From Poteriospumella lacustris (Eukaryota > Sar > Chrysophyceae > Chromulinales > Dinobryaceae): DNA of 29,756 nucleotides. Positions 8,942 through 18,292 of the stretch are shown here, piece after piece. Where the stretch lies: positions 194,766 to 224,521 of the forward strand of contig SMOI01000007.1 in NCBI GenBank assembly GCA_008000375.1, in the 5' to 3' direction. Both the position numbers and the translations under genes were made by a program. The notes beneath the pieces are model-generated. The model had not been told where the DNA came from. It saw nothing but the letters and a program-made list of their open reading frames with translations, and did no database searches. Positions within the stretch are counted from its first letter, which is position 1. Every line of letters starts with the position of its first letter.

Positions 8942-10306
8942 GGAATCTTTCTTGTGACCTTCTTGTTTGCATTATTAGCGACAGTGGCGGCCCGCTTTGC
9001 ACGAAACTATGCTACAGAGGAACACAAGCTACCATGGTGCACGCCAGACAATTTAAACTTCCAAAACACATCGTCCGGCGAATTCTTTCTTTTGCGAGAT
9101 GGATCTTTCAAGTATTATCTTCCGCACTGCAAGTTACGACGGTTTAAATCAAGAGAAGCGGCAAAATGCTTGCAAGGAAATCATTTGGTTTTCATGGGCG
9201 ATTCGTTAACTAGGTATTTCTATCTCAATCTGGCGGCGTTTCTTGCGCAAGGCCGTTGGTCTCATCATTTCGTCGATCAGTTTCCTAAAGGCCTCAGCTT
9301 TTTGTCTGAGAAGGAATTCAAAAGCTGGTCTCGGTTTTATGAAGAAACGAACTTAGCGTTAAACAAATGGAAACGATCCGTGGAAATTTGCGATTGCTTC
9401 CGCAATGACACCCAACCTTTCGATGAATTCATTCGCGATATGTTCGAAAATCGTCACTTCCGCCACATTCCCTCATTGGACCTGAACACCAATGTGACAG
9501 ATGTTCGTTTGAGTTACATTCAATGGTGGGGTTTGATGCCTATGCGAGGCCACAAGTCTATCTCGTTGGCCGCTCCCCGCAGTGAAAAGATTGGTCCTTT
9601 CTTGCAAGAGTTGAACAACCAAATGTGTCCGGCACATCCGGATAGGTTCTGGCCATTGACACGTGATTGTGCCAAGCAACGGAAAGATCTCTTTTCGATT
9701 GATTTTCCCGCGTTTTCGAACCAAGAACTCTGTGCTGAGTATCCACGCCCAACCCTTTCGCCGGAAACCAAGGACGACATGTGTCAGAAATTCGAACGGG
9801 ATATCTTGGCGCCGTTGGGAACAACCCACTTGATTTTAAACACGGGTTGGCATGCTGGCTTAGAACATGTGGGGCCAAAGTTCCTTCCAAAGGTCGTTGA
9901 TGCTGCACAAAAGTACTTCGCTCCAATTCCTGTGGATAGCCCCTTGAAACACACTTTGCCGCGTGTCACCTGGCGACAAACCACAGCGGGTGCCGTGTTT
10001 GAAGACAACGATAAAATCGCACTTCAAGTGAAACGATTCACTCCAGCGAATCATTTTGGCTTTTTGCCGGTTGGGGAAATCACGAAGAAGTTGCGGGTGT
10101 TGCACGACCTCATGGAAGCCAACAACGTTGCGACGTTACGACGGCTGGTTCACAAACACCCCTCCTTTCCTCCGGAATTGGACGTCAATTTGACGACCGT
10201 GCGAAGCATTTGGCACGATCCCGCTCATTTTGAGCCGTATGTCTACAACGAAATCAACAACATGTTTTTGAATGCGATCTGTCCGCTGACCGCCTACCCG
10301 TTGTAG
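8924..10306 (+). CDS. PC-esterase / TBL-like membrane-anchored acyl-esterase or acyltransferase
   Basis: Single-exon gene, 460 residues. Residues 7-23 are a strongly hydrophobic N-terminal segment fitting a type II Golgi/ER anchor or signal peptide. The GDSL-like nucleophile motif FMGDSLTRY has Gly92-Asp93-Ser94. Near the C-terminus WHDPAHF gives the Asp432-x-x-His435 pair; both features define the PC-esterase superfamily (plant TBL/PMR5 proteins, NXPE, CASD1). Between them are several N-x-T/S sites and paired cysteines, as expected for a lumenal domain. Known relatives acetylate or de-acetylate glycans. The substrate here is unknown, and esterase versus transferase cannot be decided from sequence. 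The start is chosen because it gives the membrane segment; it sits in the loop of an inverted repeat. Divergent from the S28 peptidase gene. Confidence 0.8.
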   Translation: MLRSASGIFLVTFLFALLATVAARFARNYATEEHKLPWCTPDNLNFQNTSSGEFFLLRDGSFKYYLPHCKLRRFKSREAAKCLQGNHLVFMGDSLTRYFYLNLAAFLAQGRWSHHFVDQFPKGLSFLSEKEFKSWSRFYEETNLALNKWKRSVEICDCFRNDTQPFDEFIRDMFENRHFRHIPSLDLNTNVTDVRLSYIQWWGLMPMRGHKSISLAAPRSEKIGPFLQELNNQMCPAHPDRFWPLTRDCAKQRKDLFSIDFPAFSNQELCAEYPRPTLSPETKDDMCQKFERDILAPLGTTHLILNTGWHAGLEHVGPKFLPKVVDAAQKYFAPIPVDSPLKHTLPRVTWRQTTAGAVFEDNDKIALQVKRFTPANHFGFLPVGEITKKLRVLHDLMEANNVATLRRLVHKHPSFPPELDVNLTTVRSIWHDPAHFEPYVYNEINNMFLNAICPLTAYPL

Positions 10307-10849
10307 GGGTGCGTTACCACCCAAACCTCGTGGGGTTAGGCGGTAAGGGCGTCTTCTTTTTTCTTTGTGTGGTCATCTGTGTCTTTCATTTGTACTTCAG
10401 CCAGTCAGTTTCTCTATTCTTCAATATCTTTTCCCCCTTCGGGTGGTTATCATAATGCCACGTGTGGTGGTTTATTTGATGAGGAACAAATGAAAATGTC
10501 TCCCGCGTCCCCTCTCCTCTCATCATCCGCTGTGCATCGTGCCTCGTATGTATCTTCCACACGCCTGTGCCTAAAAGTGGGATCCTTCCTTGTTGAATTA
10601 ATTTACCCCCCCCCCTCCCCACTGACTTCTCCTTTACTGAAAAGCCCCCGTGCAAGGGATGTATTCCGGCGGTTATTGCAGATGAGTGACACACCAGCCC
10701 TGTGAGTTCTACACTCATCAACACCACAGCCGATTGTTTGCGAATGACCAGCCTCGCACGATTTCATGCCCGGGGATAAGAACTATAGTCCTCCAGTGAA
10801 CAACAACAATGTTGGGCATAGTGAAGAGATACAATGTCCTAGCAGGTCA
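10307..10849. other. Intergenic: PC-esterase 3' region
   Basis: About 540 bp with no supportable gene. Directly after the stop there is a short AACC/GGTT self-complementary stretch (about 10321-10340), then a T-rich segment, and a pyrimidine run with ten Cs near 10604-10618. Small open frames on both strands have no recognisable product. Confidence 0.5.
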
Positions 10850-11460
10850 GTTTCTCAACCGTTGCAGTTGTCCCTTAATCCGCTCTTGAGTCAAACGTAA
10901 GTGAAAGAATTCAGATTCTCGTACGTGAAATGATGGCGAGCGGAAGCAATCACAATACTTTTGGTTAGTGAATAAAGATATCTCCATTTCGCTATGCCAT
11001 TTTATGTTCTCATAATCTGGGGACCACACCCCCGTCAGTCCTTAGAGGCCATCAATCTCAATGACGTGCATCTACAAGGCGCAAACGCACCGGTACCTGT
11101 GGGGCCGTCTCTTCCGGACTGTTACTGTGTTACCAGCCTCGAGCAAGCCATGATGCTCGTCAGAGCAATAAACTATCAGTTTGCAGGAGTGAATGCTTTC
11201 GTTTGGGACCTTCCTGGTCCTATGTCAAGCTGCAACCGCTAAAGCGCTCATGAATATGTGCATACATGCATAGTTAAATTCCAAATTTTGAAAAACTGCA
11301 CATGTTTACTGGAGTCTAAATGCCACAAACGATAATCACAGTTGCGGAAGATGTTTCGGAAATTTGTTTTGTATTTCAACAATTTTACGCAACAATAAAC
11401 TTGAAGAGACCACCTAGCACCACACAAACAAAATCGAGTGCGTAAATCGCAGTCGATCGT
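10850..11460 (+). repeat. Tandem duplicated unit, copy A
   Basis: The sequence around 10940-11460 recurs about 630-660 bp further on (copy B). Strongest matches: ATGCCATTTTA (10994 and 11651), CTTAGAGGCCATCAATCTCAATGACG, GCACCGGT...CCGGACTGTTA, GAGCAAGCCATGAT, CAGTTTGC..G, TTTGGGAC.TTCC.GGTC, and downstream GTATTTCAAC (11371 and 11998). Outer limits are approximate because similarity fades. The unit carries a small ORF that is intact here. Confidence 0.8.
10994..11242 (+). CDS. Small ORF of the duplicated unit, 82 aa, unknown function
   Basis: An 82-codon frame from ATG 10994 to TAA 11242, starting MPFYVLIIWGPHP and ending MSSCNR. I do not recognise the protein. Its main support is that a second copy starting at 11651 encodes a similar peptide (MPFYVVIVWGSHP...LEAINLND, then CYCVASREQAM, FAGV, FVWD.PG). 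Most codons keep the same or similar residues, and one of the indels is an in-frame 3-nt change. It may be a terminal exon of a longer spliced gene rather than a complete protein, since the upstream flank also matches between copies. Composition is hydrophobic at the start, with a conserved Cys pair in the middle. It could equally be a decayed fragment or non-coding. Confidence 0.35.
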   Translation: MPFYVLIIWGPHPRQSLEAINLNDVHLQGANAPVPVGPSLPDCYCVTSLEQAMMLVRAINYQFAGVNAFVWDLPGPMSSCNR

Positions 11461-11544
11461 CTTCAAGCAATACTAATACTGCACAGGAACACAATTGTAG
11501 GTGGGTATATGTGGAACTGAAGCCGAAGACCAATGAAAGGCACC

Positions 11545-12095
11545 CACACTGGCGAAGAGGAGTCAGCCACAAGTAAGCGAAAGGCGTTTGCCAAGCGTAA
11601 GTCAAAGGATGACGAACGTCAAAACAATCACAATCAATCACTATTTCGTTATGCCATTTTACGTTGTCATTGTCTGGGGATCACATCCCCCTCAGCCCTT
11701 AGAGGCCATCAATCTCAATGACGGGCTGCAAGACGTAAACGCACCGGTCCCTGTTCCGTTTTTTTTCCGGACTGTTATTGTGTTGCCAGCCGTGAGCAAG
11801 CCATGATTCTCATCGGAGCAATAACCTGTCAGTTTGCCGGCGTACGAACATTTGTTTGGGACGTTCCGGGTCATTTGTCAAGCTACATCCGCTGAGGACA
11901 TCTGACAAGTCGATGAATATGTTCATGTGCAGTTTGACCATCCCTGTAATTGAAATGCTGTACATATGTGTATGCTGGAGACCCGGTACAAAGATATGTA
12001 TTTCAACGATTATTGCAACAATTTACAGACGAACGACGCTACCGAGTACCACATCAGCAAAAAAACGAATGGAACCGCAGCCCGATCAAACTTGC
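11545..12095 (+). repeat. Tandem duplicated unit, copy B
   Basis: Second copy of the unit beginning near 10850, in the same orientation. It ends roughly 35 bp before the UBA1 stop codon (12130). Similarity to copy A is highest over the small ORF and weaker over both flanks, for example AACAATCACAAT upstream and GATGAATATGTTCATGTGCAG downstream. Limits are approximate. Confidence 0.75.
11651..11895 (+). pseudogene. Frameshifted copy of the small ORF
   Basis: Homologous to the 82-aa ORF at 10994. It begins with the same ATGCCATTTTA, loses one codon relative to copy A in the NDVHLQ region, then has a net 1-nt loss at a run of eight Ts (about 11759-11766) that shifts the frame. Homology resumes in the next frame (DCYCVASREQAM...) to TGA at 11893-11895, matching the stop position in copy A. 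Read straight through, the frame ends early. This is either a pseudogene or, if copy A is not coding, simply a diverged repeat. Confidence 0.5.
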
Positions 12096-12129
12096 GAACG
12101 ATCGGCCACAAGTCGGATAAAACATACAT

Positions 12130-15100
12130 TTACAAGAGAATCTTCAACGCGACCAAATGCTCGACATCGTCACCCGTTTCCTTCCATTGGACAGAAGGAG
12201 TTTCGTTGCCTGGCAATACGACGAACTTACGCAACGGCAATTGGGAAATCGTCTTGGTTTCCAACTTGCCCTGTGCCACCGCTTCGTCGCCCAAGACCGA
12301 CATACGTTCCAAGATCTCTCGTATCGTGGTGTTTGCCGTGATAGGCTTATCCTTCGCAGATCCAGTGGAAGCTGCGACTTCACCAGAAGCAGCCGCGGCA
12401 ACACGCTGCTTCCACAGAGCCAAATAGGGTTGAGACTGTGCACGTGTCGCTGGGTTACGCATCAACGCCATCGTCGCTTGTTGCATGGACAAATCCAAGG
12501 CCGGCAACAAGCTGTCATCCAAGACAGGTGCAGGAGGATACACCTTGGACGTCGCGCCGACCGTTTCTTTCTTGCCATCCGTCGTCACCGTACGGTAACC
12601 ATAGATGAAATCCCAGCCCGTCAGCGTCAATCCATGTTCGTCATCCAGCCACTTCGTGAAATCTGCCAGCGTCAGATCCGCGGAGATCGTCAACTTATCC
12701 CAAATACTATGTCCTTCAGGGTACGCACGATGCACTTGTTCTTCGTAGTATTCCGCTTTGACCTTGCCCTTCTCGTCATAGGCATCCGCCGGCAACGCCG
12801 AAGTCACATCAGGAGCCACCGACTCTGTCTTCGTCTTGTACTTCACAGGCGCCTCGGCAGAGAACGACGTGTACTTGTTTCCACCCAAGCCAATGTTGCG
12901 ATTCATGTAGTCATCGGTATCCTTGCCCAAGACAACCTTGAAGAGCTCCAACATGACCAATCCACATACGGCGGCCGTCGTCGTGGCAATGGCCGCAATG
13001 ATCTTGCCCGCAATCACCTTGCATTCATGGAAGTCCACCGCGCGAATACTGTAGTTCGCACAACGAGCATTGGCCGTCGCGGTGATGAACGCAATGTGCA
13101 TGTTCGCATCATCATCCTTCTCGAAGGAGACCGTTTCAATCGACGGGTTGGTGCCCGTGTTCGATCGAATCGCATCGCTCACGCGCTGCAAGTCATCGAT
13201 CAACTGCGTCAACTTGCGTTCTTTCTCTTCATCCATACGCACCTTGTCCGCAGCGGACAATGCCGAGGCCGCAGCCGTTGCTTCATCCGCACCGGCCGTG
13301 GAGACAGGCGCAGGCACGTATTCTGGCAGCGACAGGCCCGAGATGATGTTCAACAACCAGGCGTTATCAGTGCGGTACTCCTTCAAATACGCGTCTTCAT
13401 CGATTTCATCGGTCTTCGCGGGCAGAATACCCGCCGTCACACCCAACAAAATCGTGGCGCTGCGCATAAAATCCACATGCTCTGCCTTGTCACTGGAGAA
13501 CACCGCCACCGTGGGGTAGCGCTTCTTCTCATTCCAGAAGGGACCTTTGTCCGCCCCGGTCTTCTCGTCGATGATACGGCTGTCACGCGGGAACATATTC
13601 TGCAAGTCCATGATACGATCACGGAACAAGAAGTGGAACAAATCGTACGCACATTGGGCAGCCGCACCAATCGAAGGATTCGTCACAAATCGCGTATACG
13701 AGGTCAACGCACGCAAATCAAAGAACGCCGCACCAGGCTCGGAGCCGGCCTTGTCGCGAATGTTGTCGATGAATACATCGGCGTTGTTGATGTACGATTC
13801 CAAGTTCTTGCCCAACTTCACGAACAACAACTCGAAGATATCGCGGGCCCATTCGATGCAGTGATCCGGCAAATGCGGGAAGTTACGCAGGGTGCACATG
13901 GGTACACCCATTCCTTCCGCGGCTTCTCCACCTTCGCCGTACGTACGGGTCTTGTGCGGAACGATGGTATCGACATTACCACTGGTGCCCATGGTACCAC
14001 TCTCCAAGAGCGATTTCTCATAGCGAACACATTGTTTGTCGACGTACAACCGGGCCTCGATGTTGTCCAAGGCGTTACACACACCGTCCAACGACATCCA
14101 GAATTCATCGTGGAAGATATCTTCAGTCTTAGGACCGACGAACACTTCCAAACTTTCCACGTTGAATGCAGGATTCATATGCTTGGCCATGGCGGCGGCC
14201 GCACGTGACTTGGGTTGACCAACGTTGTGTTCGCGGAACAAGAACTGACGAGCCAAGTTCGACAATTCAATACGATCCGCATCGGTGACAAAGAGCTTGC
14301 CATTTGGTCCACCGCAGATGTTATTCAAGGCGAAATTCTTCAAGAACTCGCAGCCCAAGGCACCGGAACCGACCAAGAAGTAACGCAAGTTGCCCAACTT
14401 CTCGACGAATGGCCAACCGTACACCGCGGCCAATTCATCACGAGGGTTGTTTCTTGGTTGTGATTCCTCCGCAGAAGGAACCTGTGCTTCACCAGGCAAC
14501 GACTCAAAGGAAGAGAAATGCAACCAACCAGGGATGGGCGTGAACTTTCCAGTGCACTTCACCACTTCCTGGGCCAGAACACCACCCGCGAAGGCAGACA
14601 ACGGTTGCAATTCCACCGAGGCGAGCGACACATACTTGCGGAAATAGTCTTCGTTGACTTCCCAACCTTCTTCCACTTCAATCGCCTTGTTGGCCAACAA
14701 CTCATCCGCAATGCGACGAACCGCGGCCAAATCGTCGGCGTTACGCACACCCGGCAGGCGTCGTTGCGTGCCATAGAATGCATGAACGGCATAGAAGGCG
14801 ACATGTTGTTGCAGCTCTGAACCAAAGTAATCCGTTTGGACGATCGTGGGAGGTTCCGCCCAAGGGTTGCCGGCATCACGTAGCTTCTGTGCCAAGGACA
14901 ACATCGGTGACAACTGCGGGACTTTCTTCTCCGTCAACAAACCACCCTTCACGTAATGCTCGCCATCGTTCAACTTCACGGGCGTCTTATCGATTTTAAT
15001 AGGATTACCATCCTTTGCGTGTTCATCGACACAGACTTTGATGGAATCCAAGACACGGATCGTCTTCACGGGGTCCGATGAGCCAATGACGACTTCGTAG

Positions 15101-15843
15101 ATTTTGCCGTTGACGGAGTGAATACCTTCCACCTCGGTGATCTCGTAGTAGCCCTTATCAATCGAAATGGCCTGTTGACCCTCAGGTGTATCGTATCGAA
15201 TTTGCAACTCGTGATCACTCAACGAAACAACGTTCGTGATCAACTTTTGCACAGGCTTCTCGCCGTTGGGGTCGTAGACGATGTGCTCCAAGCCGTGATC
15301 AACGAAGATATCAACGGCCAAACCGCCAATGAATGAATAGAAAAAGGAAACACGGTTCTCGCGGCATCGCTCATTCAAGTTGATCAATGTCTGGATATCA
15401 AGCACTTGCGTGATCACCAAGGCTCCAATCTTCGTAAAGTCCAACTCATCGATGGAACGAGCAACGTTCAGCGCGCAAACAGGGTTCAACTCTCGCAGCT
15501 TTGGTAGCGTAACAGCTGCGCGATTCTTGCCAATATCGTCTTCAGAGTAAAAAAAGTTGACGCCAACATCCTTGGCTTCGACGGGATTGGCATCGATCAA
15601 GGTGATTCCACCGATTCCTTGCAATGTCAAGTTCTTGCATGCCTCAATACCAACACCTCTCAGTCCAACAATAGCAATCTTCATCTTGAGAAGCTTGGCA
15701 GTCACATCTGCACCCAAAGCAGCAATCTGACGTGAAAACTTATTTCTTGCTTTGGCATCAAGAGCAGCAGACGTGGGTTCGGCCATTTCTTCTTCGGATG
15801 AATGAATTAGTCTTCTACGTTTCGGTTGAGGCGAAATTGACAT
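12130..15843 (-). CDS. UBA1: Ubiquitin-activating enzyme E1
   Basis: Activates ubiquitin with ATP and passes it to E2 enzymes. A single uninterrupted frame of 1237 residues. N-terminal PKRRRL (residues 7-12) looks like a nuclear localisation signal. The first, inactive adenylation half has GLRGVGIEA. The second half has the nucleotide loop GSGALGCE from Gly492 and the SNLARQFLFR segment. The catalytic cysteine is Cys650 in PMCTLRNFP, and IIAAIATTTAAVCGL marks the end of the adenylation domain. The C-terminal ubiquitin-fold domain ends near ALKILL. Human and yeast enzymes are about 1058 and 1024 residues. Most of the extra length lies after Cys650, partly an Ala-rich charged stretch (ADEATAAASALSAADKVRMDEE) and partly an insertion inside the C-terminal domain (about 12330-12530). 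Absence of introns contrasts with most genes here. The start gives the NLS; a second Met at codon 20 is possible. Confidence 0.97.
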   Translation of the reverse strand: MSISPQPKRRRLIHSSEEEMAEPTSAALDAKARNKFSRQIAALGADVTAKLLKMKIAIVGLRGVGIEACKNLTLQGIGGITLIDANPVEAKDVGVNFFYSEDDIGKNRAAVTLPKLRELNPVCALNVARSIDELDFTKIGALVITQVLDIQTLINLNERCRENRVSFFYSFIGGLAVDIFVDHGLEHIVYDPNGEKPVQKLITNVVSLSDHELQIRYDTPEGQQAISIDKGYYEITEVEGIHSVNGKIYEVVIGSSDPVKTIRVLDSIKVCVDEHAKDGNPIKIDKTPVKLNDGEHYVKGGLLTEKKVPQLSPMLSLAQKLRDAGNPWAEPPTIVQTDYFGSELQQHVAFYAVHAFYGTQRRLPGVRNADDLAAVRRIADELLANKAIEVEEGWEVNEDYFRKYVSLASVELQPLSAFAGGVLAQEVVKCTGKFTPIPGWLHFSSFESLPGEAQVPSAEESQPRNNPRDELAAVYGWPFVEKLGNLRYFLVGSGALGCEFLKNFALNNICGGPNGKLFVTDADRIELSNLARQFLFREHNVGQPKSRAAAAMAKHMNPAFNVESLEVFVGPKTEDIFHDEFWMSLDGVCNALDNIEARLYVDKQCVRYEKSLLESGTMGTSGNVDTIVPHKTRTYGEGGEAAEGMGVPMCTLRNFPHLPDHCIEWARDIFELLFVKLGKNLESYINNADVFIDNIRDKAGSEPGAAFFDLRALTSYTRFVTNPSIGAAAQCAYDLFHFLFRDRIMDLQNMFPRDSRIIDEKTGADKGPFWNEKKRYPTVAVFSSDKAEHVDFMRSATILLGVTAGILPAKTDEIDEDAYLKEYRTDNAWLLNIISGLSLPEYVPAPVSTAGADEATAAASALSAADKVRMDEEKERKLTQLIDDLQRVSDAIRSNTGTNPSIETVSFEKDDDANMHIAFITATANARCANYSIRAVDFHECKVIAGKIIAAIATTTAAVCGLVMLELFKVVLGKDTDDYMNRNIGLGGNKYTSFSAEAPVKYKTKTESVAPDVTSALPADAYDEKGKVKAEYYEEQVHRAYPEGHSIWDKLTISADLTLADFTKWLDDEHGLTLTGWDFIYGYRTVTTDGKKETVGATSKVYPPAPVLDDSLLPALDLSMQQATMALMRNPATRAQSQPYLALWKQRVAAAASGEVAASTGSAKDKPITANTTIREILERMSVLGDEAVAQGKLETKTISQLPLRKFVVLPGNETPSVQWKETGDDVEHLVALKILL

Positions 15844-16699
15844 AATCTCTAACAGAACAAATTCTGATCAGCACACTTGGCGACTTCCTTTGGGAGACAA
15901 ACAAACAGCGTTGGTGTCAATGCAAGCAAGCAAGCAAGATCCTTGGCCTGAGAAACTCCAGAGGTGATTTTCTATGTGACTTGTAGGACGTTCTCGATTC
16001 TTCCCTCCTTCGGCCTTTCTTCCCAACGGTCCCGTCCTCGAAGTTTCTCTGCGAGATGGGCACCAGTCACATTCTTCCCACCCGAAAATTCGCAAAATTC
16101 CCAACTGGGTTTTTCTCATTTCTCCCAACTGCCCATCTATGCACCCACTTTCCCAGCATCTTATCCCATCAACCCACAAGCACATTCTCACGGTAAAGTC
16201 GTACACCCACCACCAGAAACTCTTCGCTTGCTTCCACGTAAATCAAGTGGTGGTCTCCAATTGTTGTGGACATATCCTCCAAAACCACGATCACCACTAT
16301 TGCATACCGACGAATATTTACCATTTATGTTAAAATCAGAAGTTTTAGCGCTAAACGAAGCACATCTCAAAGCAAACGACAGAAATTAATTTATTAGAAA
16401 ACGCATTTGATACTAAAAGACTGCAAAAACGAATGAAATCGCACCTGCGCAAGTCTACAATCAAATTGGAAAGGCAGAGTGTATACAAGAGGAAGAAGGC
16501 AGACGACACTCACTGGTGCCACAATAGAATACAGGATTGTCACACTTCAAAAGCGCAGACTCGCTGAGGACTGCTTGACATCACAACACAGCCCATGGTC
16601 GAAAAAGGAAAAGGGAAGGGGGCCCACTGCAGGGTCAGTAAATAGAAAACCAAATGTTCACCTTTTTCAATGTCTGACCGACAGGACAGTCAACGGTGC
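15844..16699. other. Intergenic: UBA1 promoter and LRR gene 3' region
   Basis: 856 bp between two minus-strand genes, containing the UBA1 promoter. Small tandem GCAAGCAAGCAAGCAAG near 15922-15940. A GTG-initiated plus-strand frame at 15964-16389 and a Lys/Arg-rich frame at about 16355-16565 are open, but neither has an ATG in a good place or a recognisable product. Confidence 0.5.
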
Positions 16700-18292
16700 T
16701 CAGGCTTTCTTCTTCTTTCCGCCACCTTTGGCCTTCTTGATCACTCCACCTCTGACTTTACAGAAATGTGCCTTCAGAGAATCCACCACCTCGGGGGCAA
16801 TCTTGCATACTTGCTTTTTCGGTGCCCGAAGATCGAGTTCCTTCAATGATTCCAATTCAGTTCCCGTCGCAGGGAACTGCTTCAATGCGGGGCATCGCGC
16901 CAGAGACAGTTCTTTTAATCGCCGCAGGTGACCTGCTGTGGCTGGGAAATAACTCAGTTTTGCATTGTTTCCCAGATAAAGTTCTTCTAACGTGGTACAT
17001 GTTCCGATTTCATCGGGAACTGCCCGCAGGTTGTTACTCGCGGCAGAAAACTTTTGCAGATCTATGCATCAACAACACAGAAAACGTTCAAATTCAGTTG
17101 CTCAAACAAACCGAACACCAGAGGAGAGCAGTTGCTACTTACTTCGAAGGTTGCCGATTTCTGGAGGAATCTGTTGGATTTTATTCTTGTATACGTAGAG
17201 TTCTCGCAGATTTATCAGGGCTGCAAAAATCTCGGGTGGCAAGTATTCGATTTTATTGTTGCCAAGATGAAGTCGCTCAATGTTCACACATTGAGTCAAA
17301 CTCAACGGAAGAGTTTGAATTTGGTTGCTGAGAAAAGAAAAGGAAGATACGGATCAGTAAGGCATCCGCGGGGATGGAAAACAGTGAGATGGGAGGATGA
17401 CTTACTTGGACAGGTCGAGTTCCGTCAGTTGCGTGCACTGTCCGATTTCGAAGGGAACCGCAGACACCAAGTTCATCCCGAGAAACAATCGCTCCAGCTT
17501 GGTCCAAAACTGTGGCAATGTTCCAATGTCCGTTACTTTGTTGTTTTTCAAGTTGACCACTTGGACTTCTTCCCAATTGGAGGCTTCCAACGGCAGTCCC
17601 GTCAACGAATTGTCGGAGATCGTAAAGACTTTCAATTTGGTCCATGACCGAACGGCTGGACACAATGCAGTGAGGTTATTGATATCAAGATTCAAAGATT
17701 CCAACTGCCACAATGCTCCCGCATGCTCCGAAAGTGTGCCGTTCAAGAAATTCTCGGAAAGATTCAGTTTCAAGATGTTTGGCAAATGACTTAACGCCTG
17801 TGTATGGAACATATCGCCCTCATGACGTCATAATACGTTGCTGGTAATGCGAAACGAGCAAATAGACATACCGCAAACACTTCATCTCCGTCAAATAAGT
17901 TGTTTTTCGACAGATTCAAACTGGTCAGCGACACCAACTCATGGGCGAGGTTCGCCAGATTGGGGATTCGTCGAAGCTTCAAGGAAGCCAAACTAACTTC
18001 TGGAAGTTCCTTATCGATTGCTTTAAACAGGCATCTTTCGGCAACATCCTAAGATCATCCAGATACCGTAGTCATTAGTTTTCTGTCCCATTGAGACCTG
18101 GGATATTCATTGGGAACGTACCTCCAAGATGAGTTCCACTTGCTCATTGCGATCATAGATGTCTCCCATACGAGGGCAAAACATTTTAGTTCGATCTTGT
18201 ATGATTTGTACTGTGGTGATGGGCATCGGACCAGGTGGACCTGCGTCCTTCTTCTTTCCCTTCTTTCCCTTCTTTCCCTTCTTTGGCGGCAT
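16700..18292 (-). CDS. Leucine-rich-repeat protein with Lys-rich termini
   Basis: Five exons join in frame: 18292-18122, 18048-17872, 17797-17406, 17327-17143 and 17061-16700, giving 428 residues. Introns are 73, 74, 78 and 81 nt with good GT-AG ends (three donors GTAAGT or GTACGT). The N-terminus is MPPKKGKKGKKGKKKDAGPP and the C-terminus also ends in Lys/Gly runs (KKAKGGGKKKKA). The body is about a dozen LRRs of the L-x-x-L-x-L-x-x-N-x-[LI] type, for example LTSLNLSKNNLFDGDE, LERLFLGMNLVSAVP, IERLHLGNNKIEYLP and LEELYLGNNAKLSYFP. There is no signal peptide, membrane segment or kinase domain, so it is probably cytosolic or nuclear, of the SHOC2/LRRC40/LRRC57-like plain LRR class. Known: such LRRs bind proteins; the partner is unknown. 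The basic ends suggest nucleic acid, phospholipid or microtubule contact, which is inference. Confidence 0.88.

Noticed and set aside
11248-11641. Minus-strand frames of 72-75 codons between the duplicated units
   Set aside because: They are not conserved between the two copies and have no recognisable product.
12157-14208. 683-codon plus-strand open frame antisense to UBA1
   Set aside because: Arg/His/Gln-rich translation with no recognisable domain; explained by the codon bias of UBA1 on the other strand.
15964-16389. 141-codon plus-strand frame in the UBA1 upstream region
   Set aside because: It starts at GTG, has no recognisable domain and no clear splice partners. It is probably chance.
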